Shown here: positions 1 through 7,262 of the stretch, one piece after another
How positions within the stretch are numbered: the stretch's first letter is position 1
Layout of the letters: every line of letters begins with the position of its first letter
Notes under the pieces: generated by a model
Seen by the model: only the letters and a program-made list of their open reading frames with translations
What the model was told of the DNA's origin: nothing
The model's database searches: none
Assembly (NCBI GenBank): GCA_021775835.1
Contig: JAJFHC010000240.1
Coordinates: forward strand, 1 to 27,975
Direction: 5' to 3'
Source: Hyphomicrobiales bacterium
GTDB taxonomy: Bacteria > Pseudomonadota > Alphaproteobacteria > Rhizobiales > JAJFHC01
Length of the DNA: 27,975 bases
Translations under genes and position numbers: made by a program

Positions 1-513
1 TTGATCCGGATTATACAAACGAAGCAAGAGGCGAAATGTGCCATTGCCGGTTGCCGGCAGCCAGTTGCCCGGTTGTGCCGATTGGGAGATTGTTATGCCG
101 AATCTCCCGTCCGGCTGCCTAAGTAGGTTTGTATTGTTGAAGGAATGCCGTTCGGCCGGGTTCTCGATGAGTTGCCCGGCATCGTTGTAGGCAGTAACGG
201 ACCACCAGCGTGATGGCAGTGGGCCGCTTTCGACCTCGTAGGTGCAGTCCAGATTGAGCGGAGTGCCGTCGCTGTCATTGATGGCCCGATAGGTCACGGC
301 CTCGAACGACGTCACTGCCAGTTTTCCAATTTCCGCAAAATGTGCCCTTGTATAGGGGTCCGCATTTGGGCTGGCAATCGCAGGCCAGGTTCGCCAGGGC
401 CCATTAGAGACCGCCACGGTTTTCAAACCGTCCGTCATGGCGTAGTCGGCGGTACAATATCCCAAGCCGCCGCCGACAGAGAGAAACAGAGCAAGTTGAA
501 TGAGTGAGCGCAC
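1..513 (-). CDS. DUF1214 domain protein, 3' end cut by window edge
   Basis: An open frame enters with a GTG at 511-513 and stays open for 171 codons to the left edge, so the C-terminus is missing. The N-terminus (MRSLIQLALFLSVGGGLG) is a hydrophobic signal or anchor. It is followed by NGPWRTWP and then ADPYTRAHFA, YEVESGPLPSRWWSVTAY, a GRFGITISQ stretch, NWLPA and FRLLLRLYNPD. This order is that of the DUF1214 family, whose ends usually read as W-x-x-P-x-x-x-x-x-F-x-L-x-L-R-x-Y. The start lies 19 bases after the stop of the penicillin-binding protein gene, so the two are probably co-transcribed. DUF1214 genes are usually paired with a DUF1254 gene, which would lie to the left outside this window. 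Function is unknown; an envelope or periplasmic location is inferred from the N-terminus. Confidence 0.82.
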   Translation of the reverse strand, partial: MRSLIQLALFLSVGGGLGYCTADYAMTDGLKTVAVSNGPWRTWPAIASPNADPYTRAHFAEIGKLAVTSFEAVTYRAINDSDGTPLNLDCTYEVESGPLPSRWWSVTAYNDAGQLIENPAERHSFNNTNLLRQPDGRFGITISQSAQPGNWLPATGNGTFRLLLRLYNPDQ

Positions 514-532
514 GGTCTACTGGCCTGACTAT

Positions 533-2776
533 TTAGCGAAAACCGCCTGAGCCGATCGGCGCGTTCCAAAGATCCCGATCAGGTTTTGATGTTCTGCGGC
601 GTTTCTTTTTCTTTGGACGGTCCTGAACAACCCGTTCGTCGTCGTTTACTCGGAACTCAGCAAAAGAATCGTAAGTTCTCGATCCTTCCGTTTTCGACTT
701 CGCGTTTCGGAAAAGGCCAGCCATGTTGTACAGAATTTTGACCACCGGGTCGCGGCTGCTGGCCTCCAGCAACGCAAGCTCTGTGGTTTCGTCGAAGCCT
801 TCCTGTGCTACTTGGTAACCACCGGCCACGGAAACGCCCGGCAGCGGCGACGGCTGGTGTCCGCGTTCCGCATTGACCATGAAATCGTGCCAGGTCTGTG
901 CCGGCAACCGCCCGCCAGTGACCCGTTTCATCGGGGTGAAATCGTCATTCCCGAACCATACTCCGGTAACATACCGTGATGTGAATCCGACAAACCATGC
1001 ATCACGGTAGTCCTGGGTCGTGCCGGTTTTCCCGGCAACCGGCGTGGTCTTGAGGAACGCCCTACGACCGGTACCACTGAGGACCACCTGATTCATCATG
1101 AAGTTCAGATCCGCGATATAGACCGGATTGACGGCCTGCAGTTGATCGGGCGCATTGCGCTCGCGGCTATAGAGTACTTTTCCGTCAGATCTGCGGATTT
1201 CAAGGATTGCGTGAGGCTTGACCGCCGTACCTCCATTGGCAAACGCGGCGTAGGCACCGGTGAGGTCCATGACCGTGACTTCGGAGGTACCCAGCGGCAT
1301 CGACCTGTTCGCGCTGAGAGGCGATTGCAGGCCTACGAGCTTGGCGGTTTCAATGATCGTCTTTCTGCCGATCATCTCGGCGATATGAACGGGTATCGTG
1401 TTGATCGATTTCTTGAGAGCCGTAACCAAAGTGACCCGTCCACGATACTTGTGATTGTAGTTCTTCGGTTGCCAGTTCCCCAGCGTAATCGGCCTGTCCG
1501 ACAGGACCGTGCTTGGCCGGAGACCTGATCGCAACGCTGCCAGATAAACGAACGGTTTGAAAGAAGAACCTGGTTGGCGCTTCGCGTCGGTTGCCCTGTT
1601 AAACTGACTGACTTCGTAGTCGCGCCCACCCACAACCGCTTTCACTGCGCCTTCTGGCGTCAGTGAAACCAGTGCCGCCTCTTTGACCTTGTAGGCCTTC
1701 GAATTGACATCGAGCGTATTGTTGATGGTCGCCTGTGCAATTTTCTGCAGTTTGCTGTCAATCGTCGTCGTGACGTCTAGGTTGAACTCGCCTTCAAGTC
1801 GGTATTCCTTGATCAACGCCTGGATCTCATTGTAGGCGAAATCGAGGAAGTATTCCGGCGTGTCGTAGGCGTCTCGCTTGAGATAATCAGCCGGTTCCCG
1901 CCGGGCGGCAAACGCTTCGCTTTCGCTGATGAATTCGGAAAGAACCATGCGCTCGAGTACGACACTGGCGCGGCCATGGGCGGCCTTAAGGTCGACGTGA
2001 GGGGCGTATTTGCTTGGCGCCTTGAATAGGCCGGCAATCAGGGCCGCCTCGGGCAGCGTGACATCGCGAACCGATTTGCCAAAATAGAACTGGGACGCGG
2101 CTTCGACCCCGTAGGTTCCCGCACCCAGATACGCTCGGTCTAGATAGAGCTTGAGAATTTCTTCCTTGCTGAGGCGTGCTTCAATCCATAGGGCGAGAAA
2201 CGCCTCATTCAGTTTTCTGGCAAATGTCCGCTCAGGCGTCAGAAACAGGTTTTTCGCAAGCTGTTGTGTGATGGTACTGCCACCCTGAACAACGTTGGCG
2301 GCCCGGACATTCTCGAGCATGGCCCTGGCCGTGCCCTGGAAATCCAATCCGATGTGGTCGAAGAACCGGCGGTCTTCTGTTGCCAGAACCGCTCTGATCA
2401 AGACCGGCGGCACTTCCGCAAGCGGGACCGCATCGTCCTGTCGAACGCCCCGCCGACCGATGATCGTGCCATCGGTGTTGTGGAAAGTTACCGCGACTTT
2501 CCGGCCTTGGTTCCATATGTCACCATCGTCTTCTACATGAGGAAGACCATATCGATAAAGCACGACCAGAAAGACCAGAGAGAGGGTTGCGCCATCCGAC
2601 ACAAACTCGAGCATCATGCGCTTGAAGCCACGGACGCGCCAGCGTTCCAGCGAGGAGGAATACGCATTCCATGCCCGCCCCAGCCAGTCCCAAATCACGA
2701 AGACTGTCGAATCAACCCAGGAATCGACACGGTTGAGGCGTTCGTTTATTTGTTTTTCTTTTTGCGAATCCGACAA
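533..2776 (-). CDS. Class A penicillin-binding protein (PBP1A family), bifunctional transglycosylase/transpeptidase
   Basis: A 747-residue bifunctional peptidoglycan synthase that polymerises lipid II glycan and cross-links stem peptides in the periplasm. Residues 1-60 are cytoplasmic and charged, and one membrane helix lies at about 63-78. The GT51 domain has E134-D135 in TEDRRFFDHIGLD, GGSTITQQLAKN at 165-176 and RKLNE ending at E191. The transpeptidase domain has the three expected motifs: S404-S-F-K407 (nucleophile Ser404), S457-I-N459 and K583-T-G585. The protein ends in a lysine/arginine-rich tail (PKKKKRRR) after residue 720, common in alphaproteobacterial homologues. It is divergent from the YcgN gene and followed 19 bases later by the DUF1214 gene. 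Length and motifs are complete, so it should be active. The exact paralogue name cannot be fixed from sequence alone. Confidence 0.95.
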   Translation of the reverse strand: MSDSQKEKQINERLNRVDSWVDSTVFVIWDWLGRAWNAYSSSLERWRVRGFKRMMLEFVSDGATLSLVFLVVLYRYGLPHVEDDGDIWNQGRKVAVTFHNTDGTIIGRRGVRQDDAVPLAEVPPVLIRAVLATEDRRFFDHIGLDFQGTARAMLENVRAANVVQGGSTITQQLAKNLFLTPERTFARKLNEAFLALWIEARLSKEEILKLYLDRAYLGAGTYGVEAASQFYFGKSVRDVTLPEAALIAGLFKAPSKYAPHVDLKAAHGRASVVLERMVLSEFISESEAFAARREPADYLKRDAYDTPEYFLDFAYNEIQALIKEYRLEGEFNLDVTTTIDSKLQKIAQATINNTLDVNSKAYKVKEAALVSLTPEGAVKAVVGGRDYEVSQFNRATDAKRQPGSSFKPFVYLAALRSGLRPSTVLSDRPITLGNWQPKNYNHKYRGRVTLVTALKKSINTIPVHIAEMIGRKTIIETAKLVGLQSPLSANRSMPLGTSEVTVMDLTGAYAAFANGGTAVKPHAILEIRRSDGKVLYSRERNAPDQLQAVNPVYIADLNFMMNQVVLSGTGRRAFLKTTPVAGKTGTTQDYRDAWFVGFTSRYVTGVWFGNDDFTPMKRVTGGRLPAQTWHDFMVNAERGHQPSPLPGVSVAGGYQVAQEGFDETTELALLEASSRDPVVKILYNMAGLFRNAKSKTEGSRTYDSFAEFRVNDDERVVQDRPKKKKRRRTSKPDRDLWNAPIGSGGFR

Positions 2777-2994
2777 GATATGATCCCCGACAACTGAATC
2801 AAGGCACCAACCAACACAAAATAATGGCAGTAATGGTGCACCCGGCCCTTTGGCGTCCTAATGTCCGAAAACCACTCCGGACACCACGATTATCGCTACT
2901 TTTAACTCTCACCCCAGACACGAGAAGAATTACTTGGTACCGACAAAACGGCGACCGACGCCCCTCGCACGGTCACACACTAAGAATAGATGGT

Positions 2995-3007
2995 TATGAT
3001 ATAGCAA
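2995..3007 (+). promoter_or_regulatory. Candidate -10 element directly before the YcgN start (possible leaderless mRNA)
   Basis: TATGAT at 2995-3000 ends seven bases before the ATG at 3008, and no Shine-Dalgarno is visible between them. A start at about 3007-3008 would make a leaderless transcript. No convincing -35 hexamer is seen, so this is only suggestive. Confidence 0.25.
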
Positions 3008-3493
3008 ATGTACAAGAAAGACGAACCGTTTTGGCGCACGAAATCGCTATCGCAGATGACCCAGGCCGAATGGGAGTCGCTGTGTGATGGTTGCGGTCGA
3101 TGTTGCCTGGTCAAGCTTGAAGACGAGGATACCGACGAGGTTGCTTACACAAATGTCGCCTGCCGCCTGTTTGATGACAATACCTGCCGGTGCATCGATT
3201 ACGCCAACCGCACATCCAAGGTTTCGGATTGCCTTGCACTCACGAGCGACAAGCTGGCGGAGATAAGCTGGCTTCCGCCCACCTGCGCTTATCGGCTGAT
3301 AGACGAAGGCCGGGAGCTCTACTGGTGGCATCCACTGGTTTCCGGCGATCTTCAGACAGTACATGTTGCCGGCGTGTCGGTTCGCGGGAGGACCGTGAGT
3401 GAACAAGCCGTGACACAGGACGAATTGTTTGATTCGGTAGTGCCGTGGCCACTCTATGAATATTCCGCTGACGAATCGTCGGAGCCGGACTGA
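3008..3493 (+). CDS. YcgN/UPF0260 family cysteine-cluster protein
   Basis: A 161-residue soluble protein matching the YcgN (UPF0260) family. It has the opening [26 protein letters not shown], then [29 protein letters not shown] and DCLALT. Nine cysteines are at 26, 29, 32, 33, 52, 60, 62, 75 and 93. This is the usual pattern of the family and is thought to bind a metal or an Fe-S cluster, though the role is not known. Length is normal for the family (about 150 residues). The ATG at 3008 gives the conserved N-terminus. It is transcribed away from the penicillin-binding protein gene, with 231 bases between them. No partner gene suggests a pathway. Confidence 0.92.
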   Translation: MYKKDEPFWRTKSLSQMTQAEWESLCDGCGRCCLVKLEDEDTDEVAYTNVACRLFDDNTCRCIDYANRTSKVSDCLALTSDKLAEISWLPPTCAYRLIDEGRELYWWHPLVSGDLQTVHVAGVSVRGRTVSEQAVTQDELFDSVVPWPLYEYSADESSEPD

Positions 3494-3766
3494 GAACATT
3501 CCAGGGATAACAACACAGATTGTTACCGTTCGGAGGGCTTGATGCCCATGCCGGCAACAAAATGCAATCGATCTGCCTAAAGCACCTTGTCACGAATCCC
3601 TTAATGCTTAAGATTCGCAAACGGTATCGGTGAGTCGCGAGTCAGGTGAGGGGACCCGCGACATACCCCGGACCACCTGGGCGGACCGCCACGACAGGCA
3701 ACTGCAGGCGTTCCGTACAGTGAATTTAGTCTGTGTTTCTGGGTGTAGTAATTGGGGGTGTTGAGT

Positions 3767-4018
3767 GTGAAAGCACAAATCAGTCGCAAAGTGATTTCGG
3801 CGAGGGGACAAAACAAACAAATTTTCAAGCGGCGACATGAGGCTGCTCGTTCCATGTTTCTGGTTTGCATCACGGTTCTGATTTGCGGGGCAGTGATTTT
3901 CGTGACCGGATTTAAGCTTGGACGCCAATATCAGGATGCCGTTGTTCTCGCCAGTTCGGATCCGGCGACAAAACTTGCAGAAACCACATCAGTGGATACG
4001 GAAGTGTCCAAGGATTGA
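3767..4018 (+). CDS. Small single-pass membrane protein, unknown function
   Basis: An open frame extends back to a TTG at 3752. The likelier start is GTG at 3767, which has GGGGGTG about six bases upstream. The product is about 83 residues: a basic N-terminus (KAQISRKVISARGQNKQIFKRRH), one clear membrane helix (MFLVCITVLICGAVIFVTGF) and an acidic, Ser/Thr-rich tail ending EVSKD. The positive-inside rule places the N-terminus in the cytoplasm and the short tail in the periplasm. I do not recognise the family. It stands alone between the YcgN gene and the feu-like genes. The 270 bases upstream contain no gene I can support, only a GTCGCG/CGCGAC inverted repeat near 3633-3661. Confidence 0.55.
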   Translation: MKAQISRKVISARGQNKQIFKRRHEAARSMFLVCITVLICGAVIFVTGFKLGRQYQDAVVLASSDPATKLAETTSVDTEVSKD

Positions 4019-4121
4019 ACGGTTCGCGGCGGCAGGCGCAAAGAAACTGGTTGCAAACGCATGCTGAATGCGCTGTTTTCGGTTCATGCACTGTTCAGGT
4101 CGCCTATCATAACGTCGAGCC

Positions 4122-4586
4122 ATGAAACTCAGAACTTGGATATTGGCATGGCGCGCCCGGGCATCGGGTATCACGATCCCCGTGTGCCTTGCGATGGTGA
4201 TGTCTGCCGCCTGTTTTAACACGCCGGCGTCGGCGGCATATCTGTTCGCATCCAAATCTGCAAGTATCGAAAGTATCCCGAAGAGTAACGACGAGGCGTT
4301 GGCTCCAAGGCCAGCGGGCTGGAAAGCGCGCAGAGGCTTGAGGAGAGCATTCAGAGCGGTTTCGCCCCACCGGCGTCGGGCCCTGCCTCCGCCATCTCAG
4401 GCTTTTCGGGTTGCCCAAGGCCGGCCCCCTCGACATGTTATAAGACAAGCGCGACGCATGGCCGGATTGCCACCTTCCGCGCGTGCTGTGGGAGGTCGGC
4501 TCGTCCAGAGGAACGGCAGCCGGTTTTGGAAGATCATATTTTTGGTGGGCAACCGCCAGGTCCCCGTGACCGTTCCCGCACGGTGA
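4122..4586 (+). CDS. Secreted small protein upstream of feuP, PepSY-like C-terminus (FeuN-like position)
   Basis: A 154-residue protein with a signal peptide (basic MKLRTWILAWRAR, hydrophobic core, cleavage near PASA-A at about residue 38), so periplasmic. The middle (about 60-110) is rich in Arg and Pro. The last 45 residues (RQARRMAG, then GGRLVQRNGSRFWKIIFLVG and VPVTVPAR) resemble the end of a PepSY module, but this is judged by eye. In Sinorhizobium the small periplasmic protein FeuN is encoded just upstream of feuP and restrains the kinase FeuQ. This gene has the same position and location, so the same role is inferred. The gap to feuP is 72 bases. The middle reads with better third-base composition in another frame, so a sequencing or natural frameshift pair cannot be excluded. 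Confidence 0.55.
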   Translation: MKLRTWILAWRARASGITIPVCLAMVMSAACFNTPASAAYLFASKSASIESIPKSNDEALAPRPAGWKARRGLRRAFRAVSPHRRRALPPPSQAFRVAQGRPPRHVIRQARRMAGLPPSARAVGGRLVQRNGSRFWKIIFLVGNRQVPVTVPAR

Positions 4587-4658
4587 GGGCTCGTCGTCGC
4601 AATTAACAGATCGCTTCACTATATCAACACTGGATGCCTTTAACGGGGAGCTTTGACG

Positions 4659-5330
4659 ATGCGCCTGCTTGTAGTGGAAGACGATGCTGATCTAAATCGT
4701 CAGTTGACCGATGCCCTGACCGACGCCGGCTATGCCGTCGACAGTGCGCACGACGGAGAGGAGGGGCACTTCCTGGGTGACACCGAGCCCTATGATGCCG
4801 TGATTCTGGATCTGGGTCTGCCGGTCATGGACGGTGTAACCGTGCTCGAAAACTGGCGTCGCGACGAACGCAAGATGCCGGTGCTGATATTGACGGCTAG
4901 GGATCGATGGAGCGACAAGGTTTCCGGCTTCGATGCCGGTGCTGACGACTATGTTTCAAAGCCGTTCCACATGGAGGAGATTCTGGCACGGGTCCGCGCT
5001 CTTTTGCGGCGAAGTACCGGACATGCAACCAGTGAATTCGTCTGCGGTCCGGTTCAACTCGATACCCGGAGCGCGCGGGTTACCGTGGATGGTCAGGCAA
5101 TCAAACTCACTTCGTTGGAGTATCGGCTTCTGGCCTACCTGATGCATCACCTGGGAAGAGTCGTGTCACGCACGGAACTGGTGGAACACCTTTACGATCA
5201 GGATTTCGACAGGGATTCCAACACGATCGAGGTTTTCATCGGGCGTCTACGCAAAAAACTCGGCGCCGATTACATTCGAACAGTTCGGGGTCTGGGGTAT
5301 TGCCTGACCAATCCGGAAGATGCGGCGTAA
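4659..5330 (+). CDS. feuP: OmpR/PhoP-family response regulator, FeuP-like
   Basis: A 223-residue response regulator. The receiver domain (1-112) has acidic residues E7-D8-D9, phospho-acceptor D51 in ILDLGLP, T79 and K101 in SKPF. The DNA-binding winged helix (about 125-220) has LTSLEYRLLAYLMHH, SRTELVEHLYDQDFDRDSNT and VFIGRLRKKLG ending in RTVRGLGY. The segments EEGHFLGDTEPYDAV and RDRWSDKVSGFDAGADDYVSKPFHMEE are very close to the FeuP proteins of rhizobia as I know them. The frame is open from a TTG at 4653, but ATG 4659 has GGGGAG eight bases upstream and gives the conserved start. It overlaps the kinase gene by 11 bases. In rhizobia FeuP controls export of cyclic beta-glucan (ndvA) and was first tied to iron uptake. 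Confidence 0.9.
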   Translation: MRLLVVEDDADLNRQLTDALTDAGYAVDSAHDGEEGHFLGDTEPYDAVILDLGLPVMDGVTVLENWRRDERKMPVLILTARDRWSDKVSGFDAGADDYVSKPFHMEEILARVRALLRRSTGHATSEFVCGPVQLDTRSARVTVDGQAIKLTSLEYRLLAYLMHHLGRVVSRTELVEHLYDQDFDRDSNTIEVFIGRLRKKLGADYIRTVRGLGYCLTNPEDAA

Positions 5331-6711
5331 CTCTCTCGCATTCCGGCTGCTGACCTATGCGGCGATGTGGAGCATTGTGGCTCTGCTGGGAACCGGATGG
5401 GTCCTGTCCTCACTGTTTCGTAACGCCATGGAGCGCAATTTTGACGCCCGGTTGCAAGCCCACCTTTACGGTCTTGTCGGTGTAGTCGAACTGGATGAAG
5501 CGGGTCGTCTCAGTCAGCTCGGGCAACTTGGTGAAGCCCGCTTCGATCTCCTGGAATCCGGCTGGTACTGGCAGGTGTCGCCACCGAAGGGAAGTCCCGA
5601 CACCCAAGCCCTGAGTTCCCGCTCCCTGCTCGACCAGGCATTTCCCGCACTCGCCGAGACGATCACGTCCGCCGGGAATGACGGGCTGGTGCACTATTAC
5701 AGCGACGGCCCCAAGAAACAGCGGTTGAGGGTGATCCAGCAGAGCATCCAGCTCGCAGGTTCCGACGCGCTTTACTCATTTACCGTCGGTGGCGACAGCA
5801 ACGAACTCGAACGCGAAGTCTCAACCTTCAACAACACTCTGGCAATCTCTCTCTCACTGGTTTGTCTGGGAGTGATCCTGACCGGATTGTTGCAAGTGAG
5901 GTTCGGACTGCAGCCGCTTCGCCTGTTCCAGCAGTCCTTGAGCAGCATTCGGTCGGGCAGCAAGACCCGACTGACAGGCACATATCCGGAGGAACTGGAA
6001 CCCCTGGCTGATGAGTTGAACGCTCTGATGCAATCGAACGAAGAAATTGTAGAACGTGCCCGAACCCATGTCGGCAATCTGGCGCATGCGCTGAAAACGC
6101 CATTGAGTGTCATCGTCAATGAAGCTGAAGCAGACCGTGGCGCGTTTGCGGGAAAAGTCGGTGAACAAGCCGTAATCATGCGCGATCAGGTCAATCACTA
6201 TCTGGACCGCGCTCGTGTGGCGGCACGTGGGCGGGCGCTGGGAACGGTCACCGAAGTGGCGCCCGTGGTACACGCTCTGCATCGCACACTTTCGAAAATC
6301 TACGCTAACAAGGAATTGCAGATGGAAGTTTCCTGCCCCGATGACATCAGATTCCAGGGTGAGCGTCAGGACATCGAGGAACTGATCGGCAATGTTCTCG
6401 AAAACGCTTTCAAGTGGGCGGACCGCAATGTTTCGATTGATGTATCCCGGAATGCGGTCAACGCCAGTCAGGGGTCTACCCGGTTGGCTCAGTCTTTGAC
6501 GATTGTCATCAACGACGACGGTCCCGGTTTGAAGGAAGAACAAAAGATCGAAGCTCTGAAGCGTGGGCGTCGGCTCGATGAAACAACGCCAGGTTCCGGT
6601 CTGGGTCTTTCAATCGTTGCGGAACTGGTCTCGCTTTATTCCGGTGAAGTAGTGCTGTCGGATTCCCCTCTCGGCGGTTTGAGAGTGACCATGATTTTGC
6701 CTGGAACGTGA
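5320..6711 (+). CDS. feuQ: Sensor histidine kinase, FeuQ-like
   Basis: A 463-residue inner-membrane kinase, partner of the overlapping upstream regulator. Membrane helices are at about 9-31 and 173-195, enclosing a periplasmic sensor of about 140 residues. A HAMP-like segment follows. The dimerisation helix has the phosphorylated H256 in NLAHALKTPLSV. The catalytic domain has the N box (E353-LIGNVLENAFKWA, N358 and N362), the G1 box NDDGPG at 398-403 and the G2 box GSGLGLSI from 425. All elements for autophosphorylation are present. The NLAHALKTPL form of the H box is that of the PhoQ/FeuQ group. The sensor would face the secreted protein encoded at 4122, which fits the FeuN-FeuQ inhibition model. 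Confidence 0.9.
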   Translation: MRRNSLAFRLLTYAAMWSIVALLGTGWVLSSLFRNAMERNFDARLQAHLYGLVGVVELDEAGRLSQLGQLGEARFDLLESGWYWQVSPPKGSPDTQALSSRSLLDQAFPALAETITSAGNDGLVHYYSDGPKKQRLRVIQQSIQLAGSDALYSFTVGGDSNELEREVSTFNNTLAISLSLVCLGVILTGLLQVRFGLQPLRLFQQSLSSIRSGSKTRLTGTYPEELEPLADELNALMQSNEEIVERARTHVGNLAHALKTPLSVIVNEAEADRGAFAGKVGEQAVIMRDQVNHYLDRARVAARGRALGTVTEVAPVVHALHRTLSKIYANKELQMEVSCPDDIRFQGERQDIEELIGNVLENAFKWADRNVSIDVSRNAVNASQGSTRLAQSLTIVINDDGPGLKEEQKIEALKRGRRLDETTPGSGLGLSIVAELVSLYSGEVVLSDSPLGGLRVTMILPGT

Positions 6712-6975
6712 GCCGAAGGCTGCGGGTATCGGGCATCAAGGTTTGGCAATCCATAATCCAAACTTTTCTAGGGCCGCTTTGACATCTGGTGTGCTTTCCA
6801 ATCTCTGCCACATGGATGCATCAATAGGAAGGTTCTGATTTCGAGAAGTTTCTCAGTTCGTTAGCCCGACGTTTCAAAATCGTGATGCGGTGTTCTGACG
6901 TCGAAATATGTGCAGTCCGGCGAGATGTGCAATCAATATTTTTGATGTACATAATTGCGTTTTCCGATTAAGAAT

Positions 6976-7066
6976 ACAGGCGGTGTTGTCTGCCTAATTG
7001 CCCCCGGTCGCAGGCTTCACTGATTAGGAGGCGGGTTCCCGGTTTGGGAGCCCGCCTTTCTGTTTT
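6976..7066 (+). ncRNA. Candidate small structured RNA ending in a terminator
   Basis: CCTAAT at 6993-6998 pairs with ATTAGG at 7023-7028, enclosing a C-rich loop. It is followed at once by a strong intrinsic terminator. The terminator lies more than 310 bases after the feuQ stop, which is far for an ordinary operon end. A weak -10-like stretch (TAAGAAT, 6969-6975) precedes it and no good -35 is visible. It could be an independent small RNA, a long feuQ 3' end, or an attenuator for the gene at 7263. It matches no RNA family I can name. Confidence 0.3.
7030..7066 (+). terminator. Strong intrinsic terminator
   Basis: GGCGGGTTCCC (7030-7040) pairs with GGGAGCCCGCC (7046-7056) over 11 positions with one G-T pair, around a GGTTT loop. 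The tract TTTCTGTTTT (7057-7066) follows, as expected for Rho-independent termination on the plus strand. Confidence 0.85.
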
Positions 7067-7262
7067 CGGCTCTTGAGTCAGTGCTGCGCAGCCTGCCGGG
7101 TTGGGTGCCCCATGAGTCGATCGTGCATTTGGCAGATGGTTACCGGCAGGTAAATCAATTGAACAGATTATTAAATGATTTGAGAGACAATCCAGTTACA
7201 TGGAGAGACCAGAAGCGTACGGCGGGGTGTGCGCGACGGTTATAATGCCGGAATGCGCGGAC

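Larger units (their letters stand above)
6712..7262 (+). other. Intergenic region after feuQ; holds a structured RNA candidate and terminator
   Basis: About 550 bases with no protein gene I can support on either strand. The left part (6712-6940) is AT-richer and featureless to my eye. The right part has the inverted repeats and terminator listed separately. The frame of the next gene is open from an ATG at 7200, which I regard as upstream of the true start. Confidence 0.5.

Noticed and set aside
2264..2797. Plus-strand open frame (177 codons) at the 5' end of the PBP gene
   Set aside because: Antisense to the conserved GT51 region; no recognisable features or ribosome site.
3047..3499. Minus-strand frames across the YcgN gene
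   Set aside because: The plus-strand product has the full YcgN cysteine pattern; the antisense products look random.
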